DNA of 64,000 nt, taken from positions 922,501 through 986,500 of the forward strand of contig NZ_CP015285.1 in the NCBI RefSeq assembly GCF_001639105.2. The letters are read 5' to 3'. This DNA is from Azospirillum humicireducens. GTDB lineage: Bacteria; Pseudomonadota; Alphaproteobacteria; Azospirillales; Azospirillaceae. The notes under the pieces are model-generated. The model did not search any database, was not told the DNA's origin, and saw only the letters and a program-made list of their open reading frames with translations. Shown piece after piece: positions 35,079 through 42,188 of the stretch; within the stretch, counting starts at the first letter, position 1, and every line of letters starts with the position of its first letter. Both the position numbers and the translations under genes were made by a program.

Positions 35079-36523
35079 CGACCCTCAACACTTTTCGCGG
35101 TCCTTTGCGCGGCCATGGCATGGTCATGGCCGGCATTCCGGCCGTCATCCTGCTGGCGGCCGCTCTGGCGATGGCCGGCGTCGGTCTGCTTGGCACCTGG
35201 CTGGCGCAGGACCAGTTGGGAGAGGCGCGCGCCGCCAAGGCCGCCGCGGTGGCGGAGGCTGTGCAGCATGATCTGGAGCGCGCCATCGCCTACGGTATTC
35301 CGCTGCCGCGCATCGAAGGGGTGGCGGCGTTCCTTCAGGGAATTGCCGGACGCAATCCCGACCTGGGATTCCTGGCGCTGACCGGTGGGGACGGGGTGCT
35401 GCTGCAGGGAGCGGTCAATGCCGGCGGCGGCATCGACGCTGCCGGACTGCAGGCGCTGACCGCCGGACTGCGCGGCTTGCCGACGCCGGAAACCAGGGCT
35501 GCCACCCTTCAGCCGATCGAACGGGACGGTCTGCTGATCTTGCGGGTGCCGGTGCGGGTCGGCCGCCTGTCGTCGGAGGGCGGTGGCGGCGGTGTTGGGC
35601 AGCCGCCGGCCGGCCATGTCCTGGTCGGCGTCCAGCCGCAGCAGGTCCGCGGCCAGATCGCGGGGGAACTGGCGACGGTTGTGTTTGGCGGGCTGGCCGT
35701 TCTGCTGCTGCTGGCCGAGCTGGCCGGTGTTCTGGCCCGTGCCAGCTTCCGTGCTCCGTTGCGCCGGCTCGCCCTGGCGATGACGGATGCGGTTGACGGG
35801 CGCTTCGCCACCCTGCTGGGCCGCCGTCCGCGCGATCAGGTCGGTCGGCTTCTGTTCGCCTTCAACGCCGTCGTCTTCGGCCTGCACGACCGCCGCCAGC
35901 GTTTCGCCGCCCACGCCGACGAGGTGCGCGCCGCAGTCTTCGATCCGGAGGTGGCCGCGGCCGTCGAGTCCACGCGCCTGTCGGCACTGACGGCCCTCGG
36001 TCCCGGACTGGAAGCGGCGCCGCGGCGCGAAATCGATTCGCGGTCCGACGATGTCCATGCCTTCGCGCTGCTGTCTGCCGCCGCAGCGCCGATGTTGGTT
36101 CTGGGCGCCGGACCTGCTGCTGCCGGGCCGGTGCTGGTTCTCGTTCTCGCCGTGGCATTGGCCGGCGCCGCGGCCGGCTATGCCGTGCCGTTCGGCTGGC
36201 GCCGCGCAGCGGCGGTGTTGAATGCGCTGGCGTTGTTGTCGACGGCTACCATGCTGCTGCTTGACGGAACACCGTTGGCCGCCGGATTGGCCGGCGGCGT
36301 GACCGGCGGTTTCGCCGCCGGTCTGGCGCTGTCCTACGTGCGCCGTCAGGCGGCCGACGGCGGGCAGCTTTCGCTGTTGCGGGCGTTGGCCTCCGGGATT
36401 GCCGCGGCCCTCTTGTGGGCTGTGGCGGTCGGCTGGGACAGCGGGATGCTCACGGTATCCTCGCTGTTGCCCGCAGCGTTGGCCGCGCTGCTGTCCCGCC
36501 CCATCGTCGTTCTGCGGAGCTGA
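35075..36523 (+). CDS. Sensor-like domain fused to a C-terminal multi-TM domain (array member 4)
   Basis: 482 residues. TM1 near 18-42, periplasmic domain about 45-205 with LERAIAYGIPLPRIEGVAAF and LGFLALTGGDGVLLQG, TM2 near 209-232 (LATVVFGGLAVLLLLAELAG), then a HAMP-like linker (RAPLRRLALAMTDAVDGRFA). Unlike members 1 and 3, the C-terminal third is a very hydrophobic region with about six segments (e.g. AAPMLVLGAGPAAAGPVLVL, GLAGGVTGGFAAGLALSYV, ALASGIAAALLWAVAVGWD). I do not recognise this domain; it could be a small transporter-like or 7TM-type module. ATGA overlap with the upstream gene; the phosphatase follows after 9 bases. Confidence 0.82.
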   Translation: MTTLNTFRGPLRGHGMVMAGIPAVILLAAALAMAGVGLLGTWLAQDQLGEARAAKAAAVAEAVQHDLERAIAYGIPLPRIEGVAAFLQGIAGRNPDLGFLALTGGDGVLLQGAVNAGGGIDAAGLQALTAGLRGLPTPETRAATLQPIERDGLLILRVPVRVGRLSSEGGGGGVGQPPAGHVLVGVQPQQVRGQIAGELATVVFGGLAVLLLLAELAGVLARASFRAPLRRLALAMTDAVDGRFATLLGRRPRDQVGRLLFAFNAVVFGLHDRRQRFAAHADEVRAAVFDPEVAAAVESTRLSALTALGPGLEAAPRREIDSRSDDVHAFALLSAAAAPMLVLGAGPAAAGPVLVLVLAVALAGAAAGYAVPFGWRRAAAVLNALALLSTATMLLLDGTPLAAGLAGGVTGGFAAGLALSYVRRQAADGGQLSLLRALASGIAAALLWAVAVGWDSGMLTVSSLLPAALAALLSRPIVVLRS

Positions 36524-36532
36524 GAGGCCCCC

Positions 36533-38686
36533 ATGCTGCTTCAGACCCGCATCATCCTGTTCGTCCTGGCGACCGTCACCGTGGTGGCCGGTCTTCTCCT
36601 CGGTTTTGCCGCGCTGCGCGAGGATGCCCTCGACCGCCGTGCGCGCGAGTTGGAGCTGGCCCGGCTGGAAACCTCCTGGCAGCTTGCCGTGTCGGGTGCC
36701 GTCGGACGCATTGACCAGGGTTTGGGCCGGCTGGCCGGCGACGCCGAGATCGCCCGTGGGGTGGAGGCGGAGGACCGCGGCGCCCTCGACCGCCGTGTCG
36801 CGGCGCTCGGCATCGTCGCCGCCCCGGCCACCGGTGGGATCACCGACGTGAACCTGCTGTCGAAGTCGGGGGAACTGCTCTACAGCACCGACCCGGCGCT
36901 GGAGCCGGAACCGCTGCTGAACCGCGGTGCGCTGGACGCCATCCTCTCCGGCCAGAAGCTGGCGCGCGGTGTCCGTCTGGTCGACGGCGAGCGGCTGGTC
37001 GTCGTCGCCGGCGTGCCGGTCTATGCCGGAACCGGGGCAGGCGGCGGGGCGGGCAGCGGGGCCGGTGTCACCGGTGCCGCCGTTGCCGGGTTGGATTTCG
37101 TCGCCGCGCTGGACGTGCTGCGGCGGACCACCGGCGGGCGCGTCTTCGCAGTGACCCGCAACGGCACCGCTTTCAACGGGCAGAGCGACCCGCTGTGGCC
37201 TGCGGTGAAGCCGCTGGTCCGCCCGGCGGAGCGCAGCATCGCCACCATCGCCGGCGGCGGGCGCCGCTATGCGCTGGCCAGCCTGCCGGTTGCCGATCTT
37301 GCCGGCGGGCGTGTCGCCACGGTGCTCATCGCCACCGACGTGACCCAAGCCGTGGAGGAGCAGGCGCTCTGGTCCGTCGCCTATGTCGCCGCGGTCGGGC
37401 TTGTGCTGCTCGGTGCGCTCGGCCTCCTCTATGGTTTCCTGCGGCGGAACTTCTCCACGCTGGACGGCGCGGTGAAGGCTTTGCAGGATCTCTCCCGCGG
37501 GCGGGCCATGGGCTATGTCGAGCTGCCGGCCGGCAATGACGAGATCGGCCGCATCGCCGGTGCGGTCGAGGTCTTCCGCGGCGTGATGCGCGACATCGAG
37601 CGCAGCGCCGGCCAGCGCGAACGCCGACTGCGCCGTCAGCAGCGCTTCATCCGCCGCCAGATGGAGGCCCTGGCGGTGACGCTGGAGGAGGATGCCCGCC
37701 AGAACCTGCTGGAGGAGCTGCGCCAGATCGAGGCGGAGACCCACGACGCCCAGTCGGCCCAGTCCAAGGGCGTCGGCGACGAGCTGGGGCTGCTTGCCCT
37801 TGGCTTCTCGCGGCTGGCGACGCGGGTCAGTACCCAGCAGGTGCAGTTGACCCAGATGGTGCGCGACCTGCGCGAGGCACTGGCCGACAAGCGGCGGCTG
37901 ATCAGCCTGCAGCAGGAACTTGAGATCGCCCGCACCATGCAGCTGACCATCCTGCCGCAGGTCTTTCCCGACCTGGCCGAGCTGGACATCGCCGCGCGGA
38001 TGATCCCGGCGAAGGAGGTCGGCGGCGACTTCTACGATTTCTTTCCGATTTCCGAGCACAAGGTGGCTCTGGTCATTGCCGACGTCTCGGGCAAGGGTAT
38101 TCCGGCCGCCTTCTTCATGCTGATCACCCGCACCATGCTGCGCGCCATCGCCGAATCCGGTGTCGGCCCGGCGGAGACCATGCGCCGGGTCAACAACCTC
38201 CTGGCGGCGGAGAACGAGCAGATGATGTTCGTCACCGTCTTCTACGGCGAGCTGGACCTGCGGACCGGCGTCCTGGCCTTCTCCAACGGCGGCCACAACC
38301 CGCCGCTGCGCATGACCGCGTCGGGCGCGGTGAAGGAGCTGGAGCGCACTCCCGGCATCGCGCTGGCCGCCATGCCCGACATGCCCTTCGGCGAAAAGAG
38401 CGTCACGCTGGAGACCGGCGATATGGTCTTCCTGTTCACCGACGGCGTGACCGAGGCTTTCAACGGCGAAGAGGTGATGTATGGCGACCCGCGCCTCGTT
38501 GCCGCGGTCGGCGGGCAGACGAACGCCTCGGCGCGCGACGGGCTTGACGGGGTGCTTGCCGACGTCGCCCGTTTCACCGCCGGTGCGCCGCAGTCGGACG
38601 ACATCACCTGTCTGGTCCTGCGCTGGCGCGGGGCGGCGGAAGCGCCGGCCGCCGCTGTGCCGCGGCTGTCGGCTCCCGTCGCGTGA
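36533..38686 (+). CDS. Membrane-anchored HAMP-SpoIIE/PP2C Ser/Thr phosphatase (RsbU-type)
   Basis: 717 residues. TM1 near 4-27, large periplasmic sensor region about 28-275 (including GGITDVNLLSKSGELLYSTD), TM2 near 281-304 (VAAVGLVLLGALGLLYGFL), a HAMP domain near 305-360, a coiled coil to about 465, then a SpoIIE catalytic domain. Metal-binding PP2C motifs are intact: EVGGDFYDFF near 494-503, VIADVSGKGIPAAFFM near 514, TDGVTEAFNG and QSDDITCLVL near 688. Such enzymes dephosphorylate STAS-domain anti-anti-sigma factors; a STAS gene is next (38,818). Ribosome site GAGAGG upstream. It is the natural output of the sensor array. Confidence 0.95.
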   Translation: MLLQTRIILFVLATVTVVAGLLLGFAALREDALDRRARELELARLETSWQLAVSGAVGRIDQGLGRLAGDAEIARGVEAEDRGALDRRVAALGIVAAPATGGITDVNLLSKSGELLYSTDPALEPEPLLNRGALDAILSGQKLARGVRLVDGERLVVVAGVPVYAGTGAGGGAGSGAGVTGAAVAGLDFVAALDVLRRTTGGRVFAVTRNGTAFNGQSDPLWPAVKPLVRPAERSIATIAGGGRRYALASLPVADLAGGRVATVLIATDVTQAVEEQALWSVAYVAAVGLVLLGALGLLYGFLRRNFSTLDGAVKALQDLSRGRAMGYVELPAGNDEIGRIAGAVEVFRGVMRDIERSAGQRERRLRRQQRFIRRQMEALAVTLEEDARQNLLEELRQIEAETHDAQSAQSKGVGDELGLLALGFSRLATRVSTQQVQLTQMVRDLREALADKRRLISLQQELEIARTMQLTILPQVFPDLAELDIAARMIPAKEVGGDFYDFFPISEHKVALVIADVSGKGIPAAFFMLITRTMLRAIAESGVGPAETMRRVNNLLAAENEQMMFVTVFYGELDLRTGVLAFSNGGHNPPLRMTASGAVKELERTPGIALAAMPDMPFGEKSVTLETGDMVFLFTDGVTEAFNGEEVMYGDPRLVAAVGGQTNASARDGLDGVLADVARFTAGAPQSDDITCLVLRWRGAAEAPAAAVPRLSAPVA

Positions 38687-38751
38687 TACCGTAAAATCCT
38701 TGGGGGTAGCCGCCCGGCCGTACCGCGAATGCATCGTCGGACCGGCGAGGG

Positions 38752-38766
38752 CGTGCTATAAGCACG
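38752..38766. promoter_or_regulatory. Perfect 15-bp palindrome in the STAS leader
   Basis: CGTGCTATAAGCACG has 6-base arms around ATA, 52 bases before the STAS start. TATAAG inside could act as a -10 box, although no good -35 lies 17 bases upstream. It may let STAS be transcribed apart from the upstream train, under repressor control. Confidence 0.35.
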
Positions 38767-38817
38767 GGATAGGAAAGAACCGGGTAAGATCCAGCTAAGC
38801 GAAGGCGAGGTCAGGGG

Positions 38818-39156
38818 ATGAATATTACCGAACAGTCGGTCAACGGCGTCACCGTGCTGCGCGCGGAAGGCCGCATCGACAGCGGCAACGCAGCCCAGTT
38901 CGAGGCAGCGCTGCTGTCGGCCATCGGGGCCGAGGGCACGCGGCTCGTTGTCGACATGGAACAGCTTTCCTACATCAGTTCTGCCGGGCTTCGCTGCCTG
39001 CTGGTCGCCGCCAAGGCGGCCCGGGCGAAGCGCGGAGCCATCGCCCTGTCGGCCATGGCGTCGCATATCCGTGAGGTGTTCGATGTCAGCGGCTTCTCGT
39101 CGCTGTTCGAAATCCATGCCGATGCGGCTGCCGCCGTTGCGGCGTTGGGCGGATGA
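38818..39156 (+). CDS. STAS-domain anti-sigma factor antagonist
   Basis: 112 residues, a single STAS domain. It begins MNITEQSVNGVTVLRAEGRI, with DSGNAAQFEAAL and the phosphorylation-loop motif LSYISSAGLRCLLVAAKAAR; S55 lies where SpoIIAA-type proteins are phosphorylated. Usual partners are an anti-sigma kinase (HATPase) and a PP2C phosphatase. The phosphatase is the upstream gene; no HATPase kinase gene is in the window, so that partner must be elsewhere or the T6SS Ser/Thr kinase might act on it (speculative). The gene is separated from the phosphatase by 131 bases holding a palindrome. Confidence 0.94.
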   Translation: MNITEQSVNGVTVLRAEGRIDSGNAAQFEAALLSAIGAEGTRLVVDMEQLSYISSAGLRCLLVAAKAARAKRGAIALSAMASHIREVFDVSGFSSLFEIHADAAAAVAALGG

Positions 39157-39239
39157 CAGTGGAGACGAGGCGTCGGGGCATATTCCGCCGGTTGCAGCCG
39201 GCCTTGCGATAAGGCGGTTCCCGAAAGGGGGCCGGATGT

Positions 39240-39641
39240 GTGATGGTGAGTGCCATTCGGCCAAACATCCTGGTTGTTGAAGACTCACCCGCCGTGCGGT
39301 TGTCGGTTGCAGGCTATCTCGAAGGCCGCGGCTTCGACGTGACCGAGGCGGAGAATGGCCGTGCCGCCATCCGCGCGCTGGACCGCTGCAGCTTCGATCT
39401 CATCGTCACCGACGTGCTGATGCCCGAGGTGGACGGGATCGAGCTGATCAAGGCAGCGCGCACCGCACAACCCGACGTGAAGATTCTCGCCATGTCCGGC
39501 GGCGCTCCCAACATGCCGGCGGGCTATCTCCTGAAGATGACGCGCATGTTCAATGCGGACGATATCATCTACAAACCATTCCTCAACGAAGAGTTGGGGA
39601 TTGCGGTTGCCCGTCTGCTCGATCGGCCGCTTGAAAATTAA
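39240..39641 (+). CDS. Stand-alone CheY-like response regulator receiver
   Basis: 133 residues from GTG at 39240 (ATG at 39243 is an alternative); GGGGG lies upstream. The receiver is complete: acidic pair E14/D15 (VVEDS), phospho-acceptor D58 (IVTDVLMP), S86 in the MSGG switch and K112 (YKPF). There is no output domain, so it works by protein contact. It ends the signalling train, 83 bases after STAS, and no histidine kinase is nearby. In partner-switching circuits, receivers can be linked to SpoIIE-type phosphatases; here they are separate proteins. Confidence 0.94.
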   Translation: MMVSAIRPNILVVEDSPAVRLSVAGYLEGRGFDVTEAENGRAAIRALDRCSFDLIVTDVLMPEVDGIELIKAARTAQPDVKILAMSGGAPNMPAGYLLKMTRMFNADDIIYKPFLNEELGIAVARLLDRPLEN

Positions 39642-40217
39642 GCAGTTCAAGGTATCTGCCCACCAATAGGGCGCAAAAGAAAGCGGCTTCGGTGCATAAA
39701 GCGCCGAAGCCGCAAGTGATGCGTGGAACCAACCGCTCTTTACCACGCAAACTCCATGCCAAAACTCTCCAGTTGGGCCTTTGGCGGCCGGTAAAAATCC
39801 GGAACGCCATTTGGTCTCCCCTGTTGTTCGGGAAACGCGGACGTACCGGTTTCGGTGGCGCATGCCATCGGTGTCTGCCGGCCGCGGTTCCGACGACGGG
39901 CGGCCTGCAGGGGGACGACAGCACGGCCGGTTCCACCACCGGTGTCACCGGCTCGACCGGCACCGGCCGATCCTCCACCACGCGGAGCTGACCTGCCATG
40001 CCCGCAAGGGTGCGCAGTCGATGATGGCAAGTCCGCTCTATGGTCGCGGGTTGCGGCGTTTCAGGCGATGTAGCCTTGGGATTCCGGAGCCCGCGCCCTT
40101 CCCGTTTGAATGATCCTGCCCCGGCATCCGCACAGCGTATGATGGTCTCCGTCGGAAGCGGTCAATCCCTTGTCCGCGATAGGCTTTCAACGATGACGCC
40201 GAATTCATTTTTACTGG
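39642..40217. other. Long intergenic region without a confident gene
   Basis: About 575 bases between the receiver gene and the TetR operator. Its base and codon composition is unlike the genes around it. A strong hairpin with a minus-strand T-tract is present at 39,675-39,713. A minus-strand mini-ORF of 42 codons (39,740-39,868, ending ESFGMEFAW) stops 26 bases before the hairpin but has no ribosome site. A SD-preceded ATG at about 39,807 on the same strand runs in another frame through the hairpin. A possible minus-strand promoter (TTGACC, 17 bases, TCATAC) lies near 40,140-40,170. A small RNA or short peptide gene is possible. Confidence 0.5.
39675..39713 (-). terminator. Minus-strand intrinsic terminator with no annotated gene
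   Basis: GCGGCTTCGG at 39,683-39,692 pairs with CCGAAGCCGC at 39,704-39,713; inner bases extend the stem to about 13 pairs around the loop ATAAA. On the minus strand it is followed by TTTCTTTT, a proper U-tract. On the plus strand no T-run follows, though the hairpin is also 41 bases after the receiver stop. Confidence 0.7.
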
Positions 40218-40256
40218 AGTGCGGTTCCTTGACACTCTAAGGAACTCCACTATCGT
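40218..40256 (+). promoter_or_regulatory. tetR-RND promoter with overlapping palindromic operator
   Basis: TTGACA (40,229-40,234), 16 bases, TATCGT (40,251-40,256) forms a good sigma-70-type promoter. The palindrome GTTCCTT-N8-AAGGAAC (40,224-40,245), flanked by AGT/ACT, covers the -35 box and spacer, as expected for a TetR-family autorepressor. The tetR ATG follows 27 bases later. Confidence 0.75.
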
Positions 40257-40283
40257 CTTTTTCGAAACCCCTGGGTTCCATTC

Positions 40284-40892
40284 ATGCCTCTCGATGCGGA
40301 AGAGATACCTGACTGGCGGGCTCGGCGGCGCGAGGTGATCCTCAACGCCGCTGCGGAGCTGTTCGCCGGCCGCGACTATGCCTCCGTTCAGGTGGAGGAG
40401 GTGGCGAAGCGTGCGGGCGTCGGCAAGGCGACGCTGTACCGCTACTTCCCCTCCAAGGAGGAGCTTTATCTGGAGTCCCTGGAACGGGCGCTCGGCGGGC
40501 TGGAGGAGAGGCTGAACGCTGAGATCGCTCCGCAGCAGGTTCCGGCCTCCGTCCGCCTGTCGGCCATGGTCTCCGCCCTGGTCGGCACGTTGAGCGAGCA
40601 ACTGCAGACGCTGAAGCGGCTGGGCGGCGACCAGTCGGACCTTGCCGACCGCACGCGCCGGATCATCGGCCGTCGGAGCGAGCGGACCGCGACCGCCCTG
40701 CAGCAGGTCATGGCCGACGGCATGGCGTCGGGCGAGTTCCGCAAGATCGATCTCGAAATCGTCCCGCTTCTGGTGATCGGCATGGTGCGCGGCGGCATCA
40801 TGCAGATGGACGAGCGCCCGCGCGAGGCGCTGGAGCGTTCCGTGATCGACTTCCTGATGTCCGGACTGACCAATCTGCCTCCTTTCATATAA
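40284..40892 (+). CDS. TetR-family transcriptional regulator of the RND operon
   Basis: 202 residues. The N-terminal helix-turn-helix is clear: REVILNAAAELFAGRDYASV, VEEVAKRAGVGKATLYRYFP, SKEELYLESLERAL. The rest is the helical ligand-binding domain (e.g. LKRLGGDQSDLADRTRRIIG). It lies directly upstream of and co-oriented with the membrane-fusion and RND pump genes and is very likely their repressor, acting on the palindrome over the promoter. Inducer unknown. In Pseudomonas and other Proteobacteria, TetR regulators in this arrangement control multidrug efflux. Confidence 0.94.
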   Translation: MPLDAEEIPDWRARRREVILNAAAELFAGRDYASVQVEEVAKRAGVGKATLYRYFPSKEELYLESLERALGGLEERLNAEIAPQQVPASVRLSAMVSALVGTLSEQLQTLKRLGGDQSDLADRTRRIIGRRSERTATALQQVMADGMASGEFRKIDLEIVPLLVIGMVRGGIMQMDERPREALERSVIDFLMSGLTNLPPFI

Positions 40893-40928
40893 GCGCAAGC
40901 CCGCCCCCGGCATTTGGAGTCCCAACGG

Positions 40929-42188
40929 ATGAGACGGCTTTTCCTGGCCCTGCTGGTCGCGGCTCTGCTCGGCGGCGGCGGGTACTATTGGTATGGGACC
41001 CGTCTGACCGGCGGCCAATCCCAAACCGCCAAGGCAAACGCGGCGCCGGCGGCTTCCCGTGCGGTGCCGGTGGTGACACAGAAGGTGGCGGTGCTGTCCG
41101 TGCCGGAGCAGATCGTCACCATCGGCAGCGTCCAGCCCATCGCCGCCATCGCCATCAAGGCCCGCGTCGACAGCGTGGTCGAGACGGTGAACTTCGCCGA
41201 GGGGCAGGAGGTCAAGGCGGGTGACACGCTGTTCACCCTCGACAGCCGTGCGCTGGATGCGCAGCTGCGCCAGGCCCAGGCCAATCTGGAGCGCGACCGC
41301 GCCAACCTGGAAAAGGCGAAGGGCGACGTGAAGCGCTATGCGGAGCTGGTTCGCACCAGTGCCATATCCCGCACAACCTTCGATGCCGCCGTTGCCACCG
41401 CCGACGCGCTGGAAGGCACGGTGAAGGCCGATCTCGCCGCGATCGAGGCGGCGAAGGTGTCGCTCAGCTTCACCCGCATCATCGCGCCGATGGATGGGCG
41501 CACCGGCACGGTGAACGCGAAGGTCGGCACCATGGTCCGCGCCGCCGACACCAACCCGCTGGTCACCTTGACCCAGCTGCGCCCGATCAACGTCGCCTTC
41601 AACGTACCGGAAAAGCACCTGCCGGCGATCCGCGCCGCGATGGCGACGGGGACTCTGCCGGTCACCGCCTCCATCGCCGGCAGCCGCGGTGAGACGGCGG
41701 AGGGCAGGCTGTCCTTCGTCGACAGCCAGGTCGACCAGCAGACCGGCACCATCCTGGTGAAGGGTGAATTCCCGAACGCCGACACCCGGCTGTGGCCGGG
41801 CCAGTTCGTCGACACCGTGCTGACGCTGCGGGTGGAGCCGGACGCCCTGACCATACCGGATCTTGCGGTCCAGACCGGCCAGAGGGGCCGTTTCGTCTAT
41901 GTCGTCAAGGCTGACGAGACGGTGGAGGTCCGCCCGGTCACGGTCGAGCGCACCCATGGCGGTCTCAGCATCATCGCCTCAGGCCTGCAGGCCGGCGAAC
42001 GGGTGGTGGTCGACGGCCAGTCGCGCCTGTCCCCCGGAGCCAAGGTGACGGAGCGGTCCGGCGGCAAGCCCGCCGGTGCATCGTCCGGCGAAACCGCCGA
42101 AGGCGACCGCCAGCAGGGGTCTGCCGCCCAGGATGCCGCCGGCCGCAGCGTGCTGACCCAGGGCAAGACCGGCGGGGGTGCCACATGA
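40929..42188 (+). CDS. RND efflux periplasmic adaptor (membrane fusion protein)
   Basis: 419 residues from ATG at 40929, chosen over a TTG at 40914 because GGAG lies 9 bases upstream. A single N-terminal TM anchor (FLALLVAALLGGGGYYWYG) is followed by HlyD-type parts: lipoyl half (IKARVDSVVETVNFAEGQEV, KAGDTLFTLDSRALDAQLRQ), a helical hairpin (ANLERDRANLEKAKGDVKRY), and the beta-barrel (FTRIIAPMDGRTGTVNAKVG, TLTQLRPINVAFNVPEKHL). The C-terminal Gly/Ala/Gln-rich tail is unstructured. It bridges the inner-membrane pump to an outer-membrane channel not encoded here. Its stop overlaps the pump ATG. Confidence 0.96.
   Translation: MRRLFLALLVAALLGGGGYYWYGTRLTGGQSQTAKANAAPAASRAVPVVTQKVAVLSVPEQIVTIGSVQPIAAIAIKARVDSVVETVNFAEGQEVKAGDTLFTLDSRALDAQLRQAQANLERDRANLEKAKGDVKRYAELVRTSAISRTTFDAAVATADALEGTVKADLAAIEAAKVSLSFTRIIAPMDGRTGTVNAKVGTMVRAADTNPLVTLTQLRPINVAFNVPEKHLPAIRAAMATGTLPVTASIAGSRGETAEGRLSFVDSQVDQQTGTILVKGEFPNADTRLWPGQFVDTVLTLRVEPDALTIPDLAVQTGQRGRFVYVVKADETVEVRPVTVERTHGGLSIIASGLQAGERVVVDGQSRLSPGAKVTERSGGKPAGASSGETAEGDRQQGSAAQDAAGRSVLTQGKTGGGAT

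Noticed and set aside
34970..38734. 1,254-residue minus-strand frame opposite the sensor array and phosphatase
   Set aside because: Same shadow pattern (Gln/Gly/Arg-rich, no motif); the plus-strand proteins have intact catalytic motifs.
39740..39868. PqqA-like peptide (ends GMEFAW)
   Set aside because: It superficially recalls the GMEI segment of PQQ precursors but lacks the required Glu-x3-Tyr pair, has no ribosome site and no pqq genes nearby.
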